Part shown: one piece after another, positions 33,663 to 42,122 of the stretch
How the letters are laid out: each line of letters begins with the position of its first letter
Position numbering within the stretch: the first letter of the stretch is position 1
DNA from: Nocardioides sp. 503
Lineage (GTDB): Bacteria; Actinomycetota; Actinomycetes; Propionibacteriales; Nocardioidaceae
Reading direction: 5' to 3'
Length of the DNA: 64,000 nt
NCBI RefSeq assembly: GCF_004522095.1
Contig: NZ_SPUI01000004.1
Span: 372,001 to 436,000, forward strand
The notes under the pieces: model-generated
The model's input: only the letters and a program-made list of their open reading frames with translations
What the model was told of the DNA's origin: nothing
Database searches by the model: none
Program-made: the position numbers and the translations under genes

Positions 33663-35260
33663 GGGCGGGTGGCGTGCTGTCGGACCCGCTCGAGAGCCCG
33701 GTGGTAGACCTCGTCGAGGACGACGGACTGGCCCTCCCACGTCCACTCGGCCAGCGGCGCCGCCCCGTCGTACGCCGCCCGGTAGCGCGCCGGGTCGGCC
33801 AGCACGGCGCGGACGGCGCGGGTCAGGTCGGCCGCGTCCCCGGCGCGGAACACCTCGCCCTGGCCGGTCTCGCGGACCTGGCGCGACATGGCGCGCACGT
33901 CGCTCACCACGATCGGCAGCCGGGCGTGGCTGTACTCGAAGAACTTCGTGATGAGCGCGATCTCGTGGTTGGGGAAGTGCTCGATCGGGATCAGCCCGAC
34001 GTCGGCGACCGACAGGTAGGCGACGACGTCGTCGGGGGAGACGTAGGGGAGCAGGTGGACCCGGTCGGCGACCCCGAGCTCCTCGGCTCGCCGCAGGACC
34101 TCCAGGACCGGCTCGGACTCGGGGATGGCCGTCACGATCGCGAACGCGGCGCCGGGCAGGTGGGGCAGCGCCTCGACGACCGTGCGGAGCCCCCGCTGGC
34201 GCGAGGGGGAGCCGGCGTAGACCAGCAGGGCGGTGTCCGGCCCGGCCCCGACCAGGGCACGCATGTCGGGCACCGGCTCACCGGTGCGGGACGCCAGCGG
34301 CAGCAGGGGGCAGTTGAGGACGACCGTGGGCGGGCGCGGCAGGCGGTGGCGCTCCTGGAGGAGCTGCCCGAGCTCCTCGGAGACGGTGACGACCTCGTCG
34401 GCGTAGGCGGAGAACTCCCGCTCGTGGGCCATCTGGGCCGGGTGCCAGCGGGGGTGGTTGCTCCAGGGCCGGGCGCCGGGCAGGTACTCGTGCGCGTCCC
34501 AGACGAGCGCGACCGCCCGGTCCTGGAGGGCCGCGCGGAGCTTGGCCCGGGCGCCGATCCCGAGCATGCGGAAGTCGTTGGCGTGGATCAGGTCGGGCGC
34601 CAGCTCGTCCACCACCGGTCCGTAGGCGGCCTCCCAGTCCCACAGATGGGGGTCCAGCCGTCGCCACGAGCGCTGTCCGAGCAGCCGCGTCCACAGCCAG
34701 GTGGTCGTCCGGTCGAGCGGAGCCGCCATCGCGCGCCGCTTCTGCCGCACCGACGTGGTCGCCGCCACCCGGAGGGCGACCCACCGCGACAGCAGCCCGT
34801 TGCGGACCCGCACGGGCAGCGCCACGGTGCGGGCCAGCCGGCTCGACAGCGAGGCTCCCTCGGGCGCGCGGAGCCGCGCGGACCCGGACCGGGTCTCCGC
34901 GTCGAGCCGGCGCCGCTCCACCCCGAGCTCGTACTGCTCCAGCTCCCGCGCGGAGCCGAAGGCCAGCGGGTTGCGCCACCGCGGGTCGCGGGCCTCGTGG
35001 CGACGGCGGTGCGTCAGCACCTCCAGCAGCAGGACGCGCGCCCCGCCCAGCTGCCAGGTCTCCCCGTGCCCGCCGCGGGGGGCGAGGCCCAGGACGTGCA
35101 CGTCCCAGCCCTTCTCCGCCATGGACACCGCCTGCTTCTGCACGCGCGAGTCCCGCCGGACGTCGTTGTCGACGAGGATCACCACGCGCTTGCGGTCCGG
35201 ACCGCCGCGCTCCGGGGTCGAGGCGTCGCCGCCGTGCGTCGACCCCTGTGGCGTCGTCAT
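33659..35260 (-). CDS. GT4-family glycosyltransferase
   Basis: A 533-residue GT-B enzyme. The N-terminal half begins VVILVDNDVRRDSRVQKQA, a pattern typical of GT4 proteins acting on surface glycans, and contains LIHANDFRML and WDAHEYLPG. The C-terminal Rossmann domain has LVYAGSPSRQRG and an E-x7-E-like region around FFEYSHARLPIVVSD. It is longer than usual because of an Arg-rich insert (about residues 95-185). ATG 35260 is chosen; GTG 35317 would add 19 residues but would start inside the promoter. It is coupled to the AT3-SGNH gene by a 4-bp overlap. Confidence 0.78.
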   Translation of the reverse strand: MTTPQGSTHGGDASTPERGGPDRKRVVILVDNDVRRDSRVQKQAVSMAEKGWDVHVLGLAPRGGHGETWQLGGARVLLLEVLTHRRRHEARDPRWRNPLAFGSARELEQYELGVERRRLDAETRSGSARLRAPEGASLSSRLARTVALPVRVRNGLLSRWVALRVAATTSVRQKRRAMAAPLDRTTTWLWTRLLGQRSWRRLDPHLWDWEAAYGPVVDELAPDLIHANDFRMLGIGARAKLRAALQDRAVALVWDAHEYLPGARPWSNHPRWHPAQMAHEREFSAYADEVVTVSEELGQLLQERHRLPRPPTVVLNCPLLPLASRTGEPVPDMRALVGAGPDTALLVYAGSPSRQRGLRTVVEALPHLPGAAFAIVTAIPESEPVLEVLRRAEELGVADRVHLLPYVSPDDVVAYLSVADVGLIPIEHFPNHEIALITKFFEYSHARLPIVVSDVRAMSRQVRETGQGEVFRAGDAADLTRAVRAVLADPARYRAAYDGAAPLAEWTWEGQSVVLDEVYHRALERVRQHATRP

Positions 35261-35312
35261 GACCCGGCCCCCATCGATGTCTCGTGGTGCCGGACGTCCC
35301 GGCAGCGAGCCG

Positions 35313-35319
35313 TACACTA
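35313..35319. promoter_or_regulatory. Overlapping symmetric divergent -10 elements TACACTA
   Basis: Read rightward TACACT (35313-35318) serves the GT gene at 35359; read leftward TAGTGT (35319-35314) serves the GT gene at 35260. The two hexamers share five base pairs, giving start points about 18 bp apart in opposite directions. Confidence 0.45.
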
Positions 35320-35358
35320 CCGAGACCGTGACGTCGTCCAGACCGTTGAAGGGGCTCA

Positions 35359-36672
35359 GTGAGTCGTTCGAGCCGTAGGCTGCTGTTCCTGGCGTTCGGC
35401 TTCCCTCCGGCGCTGAAGAGCTCGACGTACCGGCTGCTCGCCATCGCCAACGGCTTCGCCGCGGACGGCTGGGACGTCACCGTCGTCAACGCCGCCCGCC
35501 CCCTCTGGGAGGACGAGTTCGGGCTGGACGAGAGCCTCCTTGCGGTCGTCGACCCGGCCATCCGGATCGTGGAGCTGCCGCTGCGCCGGGCGGACCTCGA
35601 GACCGACATCCGCGCCTTCAGCGAGGAGCGCGCCCTCCACCCTGGCCGGTGGCTGCGGCAGTGGCGCGAGCAGAACCTCGAGAGCTTCCCCGAGCCCACC
35701 TTCGGCGGCTGGCGCGACGAGCTCGAGACCGCGGTCCTCGCCCTGCACGACGAGACGCCGTTCGACCTCGTCGTGGTGAGCTGCGTGCCCTACGTCCTGC
35801 TCGCGCCGGCGCTGCGGCTCCACGAGGAGCACGGCGTGCCCTTCGCGGTCGACTTCCGCGACGGCTGGACGGTCGACGTCATCAACGGCGGCACCGCCGT
35901 CGAGGACGACTCGCCGGAGGCGCAGTGGGAGAGGCGTGCGCTCGAGGCGGCGGTCTCGCTGTGGGTGGTCAACGACCCGATCGCGGGGCACTACCGCGCC
36001 CGCTACCCCGAGCTCGCCGACAAGGTGCGCGTCGTGCGCAACGGCTTCGACCGCGCCAGCGTCCCCGACCTGGCCCCGAGCGCCGCGACCGCGCCGCTCT
36101 GCTTCGGCTACGTCGGCACGATCAACTTCAAGCCCGACTTCGTCCGGGCCGTGCTCGACTCCTGGCGGGCCGCCCGTGAGTCCTCGCCCCTCCTGCGCGA
36201 CGCCCGGTGGGAGTGGCGCGGCAACCTCGGCGCCGGCGCGAGCCGCGGGTCCTCGACCGTCCTGGAGCTGCTGCTGGACGCGGAGGACGACGGCGTCGTC
36301 TACGGCGGTCCGGTGCCGAAGAACGAGCTGGTCGACCTCTACCGGCGCTGGGACGCACTGACCTTCATGGTCATCGGCGGCGCCTTCATGACCTCGGGGA
36401 AGGTGTACGAGTACATGGCGACCGGGCTGCCGATCCTGTCCGTCCACGAGGTGGAGCACGACGCCTCCACGCTGCTGGAGGGTTATCCGCTCTGGTCCGG
36501 CGTCGGTGACGTGGACCCGGGGTTCCTGGAGCAGGCCTGGGCCCGCACCGCCGAGCTCGCGGTCGCCAGCACCGACGCGGACCGCAGCGCCGCCCGCGCC
36601 TACGCGGACCGCTACGAGCGGGTCGGCACCGTCGCATCCGCCGTGCAGGCCCTGAGCGAGCGGGTCCGATGA
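35359..36672 (+). CDS. GT4-like glycosyltransferase
   Basis: A 437-residue GT-B protein beginning LLFLAFGFPPALKSSTYR, a common start for GT4 enzymes of capsule and exopolysaccharide loci. The acceptor half includes FAVDFRDGWTVD; the nucleotide-binding half has FGYVGTINFKPDF and a glutamate-rich segment GKVYEYMATGLPILSV. GTG 35359 follows AAGGGG (35349-35354). It is the first gene of a rightward unit of three overlapping genes (ATGA to the next). Confidence 0.75.
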   Translation: MSRSSRRLLFLAFGFPPALKSSTYRLLAIANGFAADGWDVTVVNAARPLWEDEFGLDESLLAVVDPAIRIVELPLRRADLETDIRAFSEERALHPGRWLRQWREQNLESFPEPTFGGWRDELETAVLALHDETPFDLVVVSCVPYVLLAPALRLHEEHGVPFAVDFRDGWTVDVINGGTAVEDDSPEAQWERRALEAAVSLWVVNDPIAGHYRARYPELADKVRVVRNGFDRASVPDLAPSAATAPLCFGYVGTINFKPDFVRAVLDSWRAARESSPLLRDARWEWRGNLGAGASRGSSTVLELLLDAEDDGVVYGGPVPKNELVDLYRRWDALTFMVIGGAFMTSGKVYEYMATGLPILSVHEVEHDASTLLEGYPLWSGVGDVDPGFLEQAWARTAELAVASTDADRSAARAYADRYERVGTVASAVQALSERVR

Positions 36673-38768
36673 CGAGGGTCCTGCTCCTGTCGTCCAAGCG
36701 CCGCAGCACCCGCCTCTACGCCGAGGCCGTGGAGGAGCTGCGGGCGCTCGGCGCCGAGGTCCGCCTGGTGACGATGTCGCGCACGGTCCCGCCGGAGGTC
36801 GGCCTCGACGGGGTGCGCAGCCTCTGGTCCGCGAGCGAGGGCTACGAGCCCGACTTCTGGCGGAGCACCGCCTTCGCCCCGGTGGCCCGGCGGATGTGGA
36901 CCTACGTCAAGCACGACGAGTGGACTCTGGAGCAGGCGCGGCAGGCCGACCTGCTGGTGGCCGTCGACCCGTCGGCGATCTACGCCGTGTGGCAGCTCGC
37001 CTCGACGAACCCCGCGGCTCTCGCCCGGTCCGGTGTCTACGCCGCCCTGCGCGCCCTGCGCGAGGGGGCGACGCCCGAGAGCGTCCCGGTCCCGACGCCG
37101 GTCCCGGTACCGGTCGCCGGGACCGTGCCCGACCAGCCCACCCCGGAGCCGCCGCGGCGCCAGGGGCTGCTTGTGAGCCTGCGGGCCGCTCGCCCGCGCC
37201 GCCGGGCGGCGGTCGTCGTGCCCGAGGCCCCCGCACCGCCGGAGCCGGGTGCCCGCGCGCGGACGGAGTCCGCGCGGGTCGTCGCCCTCCTGGCGGCCGG
37301 CTCGCGCACCGAGGCCCTCGCGCTGCAGGACCGGCTCGGCCCGACGTTCAAGAACCGGCGGGCGCGCGCCGACTTCCACGGCATCGTGGCGGCCTACGAG
37401 CTCGGGTCCGGACGCACGCCGCCACGGCTGCTGGAGGCGGCCCGCGCCGAGCTCGGCCACGCCGACGCGCAGTGGGAGGCCGGACGGACCAAGCCCGCCG
37501 TCGCGTCCTACCTCCAGGCGGTGCGGCTGCTCTTCTACCCCGGCGTCCACTTCGACTCGGTGGCCTCCCCGCTCAGCGCCGACCCCCACGGCTTCGCCTC
37601 CGTGCTGGCCGACAGCGCGCTGCACCGGGCGCTGAGCGTCCCGCGGGGCAGGGCCAGGCCGGCCGCCGCGCTGCCCACCGACCGCGGTCCGCGGGTGCTG
37701 GTGGTGGTCAACGGCAACACCAACTTCGTGAGCGAGTTCGCGTCGCGGCTGCACGCCGAGCGGGGCGCCGAGGTCCGCTACCTCACGCCGGAGGACCTCG
37801 GGGGCGCCGCTCACTACGTCCGCGACGGCACGCCCCGTCTCCTGCACTCGCTCCTGACCGACGAGCTGGTGCGCGAGGAGGCCGAGGAGGTCCTGCGCCC
37901 CCACCTGGACTGGGCCGACGTCGTGCTCGCCGAGTGGTGCACATCGATGGCGCTCTTCCTCACCCTGGTCGACCCCGGCGACGCCCGGGTGGTGGTCCGG
38001 CTGCACAGCTTCGAGGGCTGGACGAAGTGGCCGCACCTGCTCGACGTGAGCCGCGTCGACGAGGTCGTCTACGTCGGCGAGCACCTGCGCGAGCTCGTCG
38101 AGGCGGTCGTGCCTCGGATGGGGCCTGAGGACGGACCGGTCAGCGCCGTCGCCAACAATGTCGTGGACCTGCGGCGCTTCGAGCTGCCCAAGCACCCCGA
38201 CGTCCGCCACACCCTGGCGATGGTGGGCTACGCCGGCGTGGCCAAGGACGTGCGCTGGACCCTGGAGCTGCTGCGCCGCCTGCGCGCGCACGACAGCCGC
38301 TACCGACTGCTCCTGTTCGGGGAGGACCTGCCCGAGACCGGGACGGCGATCTACCGCGAGTACGAGCGCCACTACCGCTCCGAGGTCGCCGAGCTGGAGG
38401 CCCTCGGCGCGGTCGAGCGGCGCGGCCGCACCGTCGACGTGCCGGAGGCGCTGCGCGAGGTCGGCGTCATCGTGAGCTCCTCGGTCCGCGAGAGCGAGCA
38501 CATGGCGGTGAAGGAGGGGGCGGCCAGCGGCGCGGTCGCCCTGGTCCGCGACTGGCCGTTCTTCGAGCAGCAGCAGTGCGGCGCCCGGACGACCTACCCC
38601 GCCTCCTGGGTGGTCGGGAGCCTGGACGAGGCCGTCGAGCGGGTGCTGGCGGTCACGGCCGACGAGCAGGTCTGGTCCCAGGAGTCGGCCGTCGCCTCGG
38701 GCACGGCGCTGACCTCGTGGGACGCCGACGTCACCGCGCCCCACCTCGCCCGGGTGCTGCTCGGATGA
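36669..38768 (+). CDS. Large GT4-like glycosyltransferase with Pro-rich linker
   Basis: A 699-residue protein in two parts. The N-terminal 140 residues look like a glycosyltransferase acceptor half (LLLSSKRRSTRLYAEA), then a Pro/Val linker PVPTPVPVPVAG (about 140-155), an Ala/Arg-rich helical segment (about 195-300), and from about residue 335 a GT-B-like half with VLVVVNGNTNFVSEFASRL, MVGYAGVAKDV, and VSSSVRESEHMAVKEGAASG carrying the nucleotide-binding glutamate region. The unusual middle may be a helical-repeat interaction domain. It overlaps its neighbours on both sides by four bases. Confidence 0.65.
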   Translation: MTRVLLLSSKRRSTRLYAEAVEELRALGAEVRLVTMSRTVPPEVGLDGVRSLWSASEGYEPDFWRSTAFAPVARRMWTYVKHDEWTLEQARQADLLVAVDPSAIYAVWQLASTNPAALARSGVYAALRALREGATPESVPVPTPVPVPVAGTVPDQPTPEPPRRQGLLVSLRAARPRRRAAVVVPEAPAPPEPGARARTESARVVALLAAGSRTEALALQDRLGPTFKNRRARADFHGIVAAYELGSGRTPPRLLEAARAELGHADAQWEAGRTKPAVASYLQAVRLLFYPGVHFDSVASPLSADPHGFASVLADSALHRALSVPRGRARPAAALPTDRGPRVLVVVNGNTNFVSEFASRLHAERGAEVRYLTPEDLGGAAHYVRDGTPRLLHSLLTDELVREEAEEVLRPHLDWADVVLAEWCTSMALFLTLVDPGDARVVVRLHSFEGWTKWPHLLDVSRVDEVVYVGEHLRELVEAVVPRMGPEDGPVSAVANNVVDLRRFELPKHPDVRHTLAMVGYAGVAKDVRWTLELLRRLRAHDSRYRLLLFGEDLPETGTAIYREYERHYRSEVAELEALGAVERRGRTVDVPEALREVGVIVSSSVRESEHMAVKEGAASGAVALVRDWPFFEQQQCGARTTYPASWVVGSLDEAVERVLAVTADEQVWSQESAVASGTALTSWDADVTAPHLARVLLG

Positions 38769-39871
38769 CGGTCTCCCAGGGGGTCCCCGGCGTCGAGGGG
38801 CCGGCCACCGCCGCCCCGACGTCGGGCAGGCGCTTCGAGCTGGACGTCCTGCGCGTGCTGGCGATCCTCGGCGTGGTCGCCATCCACGTCTTCGGCCTCA
38901 TCCTGGGCCGCCCCGACCTCCGCGGCACGCCCACCTGGACCTTCGCGGTCGTCCTGGACCTGGGCGCCCGGTGGTCGGTGCCCTTCTTCGTCCTGGCGAG
39001 CGGACTGCTGGTGCTGGCCCCGCGCTCCCATGCCGCCGGGCCCGCCGCCTTCTACCGCAAACGCGTCACCCGGCTCCTGCCCGCCCTCGTGGTCTGGCAC
39101 GTGGTCTACCTCGTGGTGGTGCGGTTCTGGATGCAGCACGAGGAGCCGCGGGCCGACTTCGTGATCGTCAACTTCATCGACGGCAAGGTCTTCACCGCCC
39201 TCTACTTCCTCTGGCTGATCCTCGGCCTCTACGTCGTCGCCCCCGTGCTGGCGGCCTTCCTCTCCGCCGGCGGCCAGCGGCGGGCCGCGACGGCCGCCGC
39301 CGTGGCACTCGTCTGGTGCGGCACCGTGACCGCGCTGCCGGCGATCACGTCGCTGCTCGGGGAGCCCCGGCCGTGGTCGCAGGGCGCGCTGACGTGGTGG
39401 CTCGCCTTCGTCGGCCTGTTCCTGGCCGGCTACGCCTGGGGCACGGCCCGGCCGGCGTCGCGGCGGTGGCTGTGGACGGGTCCGCTCGGGATCCTGCTGA
39501 TCGCCGAGGCCGTGTGGCAGTTCTCCGTGACGCCGGAGCACCGCTGGCTCCAGGCGGCCCTGCCGCCGACGTACACCGGTCTGGGCGTCGCGGTCGGGTC
39601 GGTGTGCCTCTTCGTGGCCGGCGTCGACCTGCTCGCCCGGCTGCGCCCCTCGGCCGCCGTCCGCCGGGTCGCCGGCGCGCTGTCGGACGCGACGTTCGGT
39701 GTCTTCCTCGTGCACCTGCTCGTCGTCGCGGTGCTGCGCCAGCGGTGGCCCGAGTGGTACGCCAGCCCGACCCCGGTCGACAAGACCGAGATGTACGTCG
39801 TGGTCGTGGTGGCGGCCTTCGCCATCAGCCTGCTGGCCCGACAGGTCCCGGTCCTACGACGGGTCTTCTGA
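38765..39871 (+). CDS. Acyltransferase-3 membrane protein
   Basis: A 368-residue AT3 protein with about ten membrane helices. It starts RFELDVLRVLAILGVVAIHVF, holding the conserved R and H of the family, and continues with VPFFVLASGLLV and YRKRVTRLLPALVVW (longer runs abbreviated). It lacks the SGNH domain of the other AT3 protein in this locus. It should transfer acetyl or another short acyl group to a surface sugar. The ATG overlaps the preceding glycosyltransferase stop, so it is translated with it. Confidence 0.82.
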   Translation: MTVSQGVPGVEGPATAAPTSGRRFELDVLRVLAILGVVAIHVFGLILGRPDLRGTPTWTFAVVLDLGARWSVPFFVLASGLLVLAPRSHAAGPAAFYRKRVTRLLPALVVWHVVYLVVVRFWMQHEEPRADFVIVNFIDGKVFTALYFLWLILGLYVVAPVLAAFLSAGGQRRAATAAAVALVWCGTVTALPAITSLLGEPRPWSQGALTWWLAFVGLFLAGYAWGTARPASRRWLWTGPLGILLIAEAVWQFSVTPEHRWLQAALPPTYTGLGVAVGSVCLFVAGVDLLARLRPSAAVRRVAGALSDATFGVFLVHLLVVAVLRQRWPEWYASPTPVDKTEMYVVVVVAAFAISLLARQVPVLRRVF

Positions 39872-39910
39872 GCGGCCGCTGCAGCTGCGCCGACGCCTGA
39901 TACCCCTAAC

Positions 39911-39939
39911 TTGGACTCGCTCCGCCGACCTGCGAGCAT
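39911..39939 (+). promoter_or_regulatory. Promoter of the diacetamido-uronate gene set
   Basis: -35 TTGGAC (39911-39916), a 17-bp spacer and -10 GAGCAT (39934-39939). This is the best classical -35/-10 pair in the glycan locus. Transcription would begin near 39945, about 25 nt before the start codon. Confidence 0.5.
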
Positions 39940-39970
39940 GGCCGCGCCCACCACGACTCAGGAGGCCTGC

Positions 39971-41089
39971 ATGACCGGCTCTCAGCCCAGCCCGATCCCC
40001 GCCGCCAAGCCCGTCATCGACGAGGTCGACATCGAGGCCGCGGTGCGCGTGCTGCGCAGCGGCATGGTGGTGCAGGGACCCGAGGTCAAGGCCTTCGAGG
40101 AGGAGTTCGCCCCCCTCGCCGGCGCGGCCCACTGCGTGGCCGTCAACTCCGGCACCTCCGCCCTGCACCTCTCGCTCCTGGCGCTCGGCCTGGGCCCCGG
40201 TGACGAGGTCATCGTGCCGTCGTTCTCCTTCGCCGCGACCGCCAACGCCGTGCGCCTCGTCGGCGCCGAGCCGGTGTTCGCCGACATCGCGCGCGACTCC
40301 TTCAACGTCGACCCGGCCGCCGTCGAGGCACTGGTCGGCCCCCGCACCGCCGCGATCATGCCGGTGCACCTCTACGGCCTGCCCGCCGACATGCCGGCGC
40401 TGGTGGCCCTGGCCGAGAAGCACGGGCTCGCGATCGTCGAGGACGCCGCGCAGGCGCACGGCGCCGCGATCGGCGACCGCGCCGTCGGCGCCTGGGGCAA
40501 GGCCGGCTGCTTCAGCTTCTACCCCACCAAGAACATGCACTCCCTCGAGGGCGGCATGATCTCCACCGACGACGCCGAGCTCGCCCGGATGCTGCGCCTG
40601 CTGCGCAACCAGGGGATGGAGCAGCGCTACGCCAACGAGGTCGTGGGCACCAACACCCGCATGACCGACGTGGCCGCCGCCATCGGCCGCACGCAGCTGG
40701 CCCGCCTCGACGGCTGGACCGAGCAGCGCCGCGACAACGCCGAGGTGCTCGACGCCGGCCTGGACAGCGTCGACGGCGTCACCGTCCCGCCCGTGCCGGC
40801 CGACTACCGCCACGTCTACCACCAGTACACGATCCGGGTCGCCGAGGACCGCGACGGCGTCTCCGAGCGCCTGCGCGAGCTCGGCATCGGCAACGCGGTC
40901 TACTACCCGACGCCGATCCACCGCCTCACGCCGTTCCTCAAGGACGGCGCCCCGGACCCGCGCTGGGAGCTCCCGGAGACCGAGCGGGCCGCCCTCGAGG
41001 CGCTGTCGCTGCCGGTGCACCCGTCGCTCGCCAAGGACGACCTGGACCGCATCGTCGAGGGCGTCGCGTCCGCCGTGGGTGCCGCGTGA
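39971..41089 (+). CDS. DegT-family aminotransferase, WbpE/WlbC-like
   Basis: A 372-residue PLP enzyme with VNSGTSALHLSLLALGLGPGDEV (abbreviated: NSGTSALHL), PSFSFAATANAV, VEDAAQAHGA and the PLP-lysine motif FYPTKNMHSLEGG (K187). WbpE/WlbC enzymes transaminate UDP-3-keto-GlcNAc-uronate to the 3-amino sugar. ATG 39971 has an ideal AGGAGG (39959-39964) six bases upstream. The following two genes encode the matching 3-oxidase and 6-dehydrogenase, which is what points to this specific role over other DegT reactions. Its stop overlaps the next GTG. Confidence 0.85.
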   Translation: MTGSQPSPIPAAKPVIDEVDIEAAVRVLRSGMVVQGPEVKAFEEEFAPLAGAAHCVAVNSGTSALHLSLLALGLGPGDEVIVPSFSFAATANAVRLVGAEPVFADIARDSFNVDPAAVEALVGPRTAAIMPVHLYGLPADMPALVALAEKHGLAIVEDAAQAHGAAIGDRAVGAWGKAGCFSFYPTKNMHSLEGGMISTDDAELARMLRLLRNQGMEQRYANEVVGTNTRMTDVAAAIGRTQLARLDGWTEQRRDNAEVLDAGLDSVDGVTVPPVPADYRHVYHQYTIRVAEDRDGVSERLRELGIGNAVYYPTPIHRLTPFLKDGAPDPRWELPETERAALEALSLPVHPSLAKDDLDRIVEGVASAVGAA

Positions 41090-42096
41090 GCACGGCGTCG
41101 CTGCGTGCCGGCGTCATCGGCCTGGGGGCCATGGGCCGCAACCACGCCCGCGTCCTGAGCACCCTGGAGGGCGTCGAGCTCGTCGGGTGCTCCGACCCGC
41201 TGGTCACCGACCAGCGCGTCAGCCACGGCAGCCCGATCCACACCACCGTCGAGGACCTCGTGGCCGCGGGCCTCGACTACGCGGTGGTGTCCTGCCCGAC
41301 CGCGCTCCACGAGGAGGTCGGCCTCTACCTCGCCGAGCAGGGCGTGGCGGCGCTGATCGAGAAGCCCCTCGCGCACTCCGACGAGGGCGCCCGTCGCCTG
41401 GTCGACGCCTTCGAGTCCCAGGGACTCGTCGCCGGCGTCGGTCACATCGAGCGCTACAACCCCTCCCTGCAGAGCCTGCGCGAGCGGCTCTCGGCCGGCG
41501 ACCTGGGCGAGATCTACCAGGTCGTGACCCGCCGGCAGGGGCCCTTCCCGGCCCGCATCGCCGACGTCGGCGTGGTCAAGGACCTGGCGACCCACGACAT
41601 CGACCTGACCGCCTGGGTCACGGGCCGCGCCTACCTCTCGGTCTCCGCGCGCACGTCGCGGCGCAGCGGCCGCGAGCACGAGGACATGGTCGCCGTCGTG
41701 GCCGAGCTCGAGCAGGACGCGATCGCCAACCACCTGGTCAACTGGCTGAGCCCGCTCAAGGAGCGCTCGACGGTCGTCACGGGGGAGAAGGGCTGCTTCG
41801 TGGCCGACACCCTCACGGCCGACCTCACGTTCTACGCCAACGGCGCCATCACCTCCGAGTGGGAGACGATGCGCAACTTCCGCGGCGTCAGCGAGGGCGA
41901 CATGACCCGCTTCGCCATCTCGCGCCGCGAGCCGCTGCTCGTCGAGCACGAGCGCTTCCGCGACGCCGTGCTCGGAGTGGGGGACGACATCGTCACCGTC
42001 CGCCAGGGCATGCGTACCGTCGAGGTCTCCTCCGCCGTGCTGCGCTCGGCCCAGGACGGCACCACCGTCTCGGTCAGCTCCGCCCTCCCCGCCTGA
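41086..42096 (+). CDS. Gfo/Idh/MocA-family oxidoreductase, WbpB/WlbA-like
   Basis: A 336-residue NAD-dependent dehydrogenase. The Rossmann motif is VIGLGAMGRNHARVL (residues 9-23), followed by IEKPLAHS with the conserved EKP lysine, and GVGHIERYNP. WlbA/WbpB oxidises C3 of UDP-GlcNAc-uronate, giving the keto-sugar for the aminotransferase. The GTG start overlaps the aminotransferase stop by four bases, so the two steps are co-translated, as in known wbp/wlb loci. Confidence 0.85.
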   Translation: MSTASLRAGVIGLGAMGRNHARVLSTLEGVELVGCSDPLVTDQRVSHGSPIHTTVEDLVAAGLDYAVVSCPTALHEEVGLYLAEQGVAALIEKPLAHSDEGARRLVDAFESQGLVAGVGHIERYNPSLQSLRERLSAGDLGEIYQVVTRRQGPFPARIADVGVVKDLATHDIDLTAWVTGRAYLSVSARTSRRSGREHEDMVAVVAELEQDAIANHLVNWLSPLKERSTVVTGEKGCFVADTLTADLTFYANGAITSEWETMRNFRGVSEGDMTRFAISRREPLLVEHERFRDAVLGVGDDIVTVRQGMRTVEVSSAVLRSAQDGTTVSVSSALPA

Positions 42097-42122
42097 CCCC
42101 TCTCCGAAGGACATCTCGTCAC

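Noticed and set aside
37080..37130. Tandem repeat tract in the 36669 gene (PVPTPVPVPVA) as a phase-variable repeat
   Set aside because: The DNA repeat is imperfect (mixed CCGGTC, CCGACG, CCGGTA units) and short, so slippage is unlikely; kept only as a protein linker.
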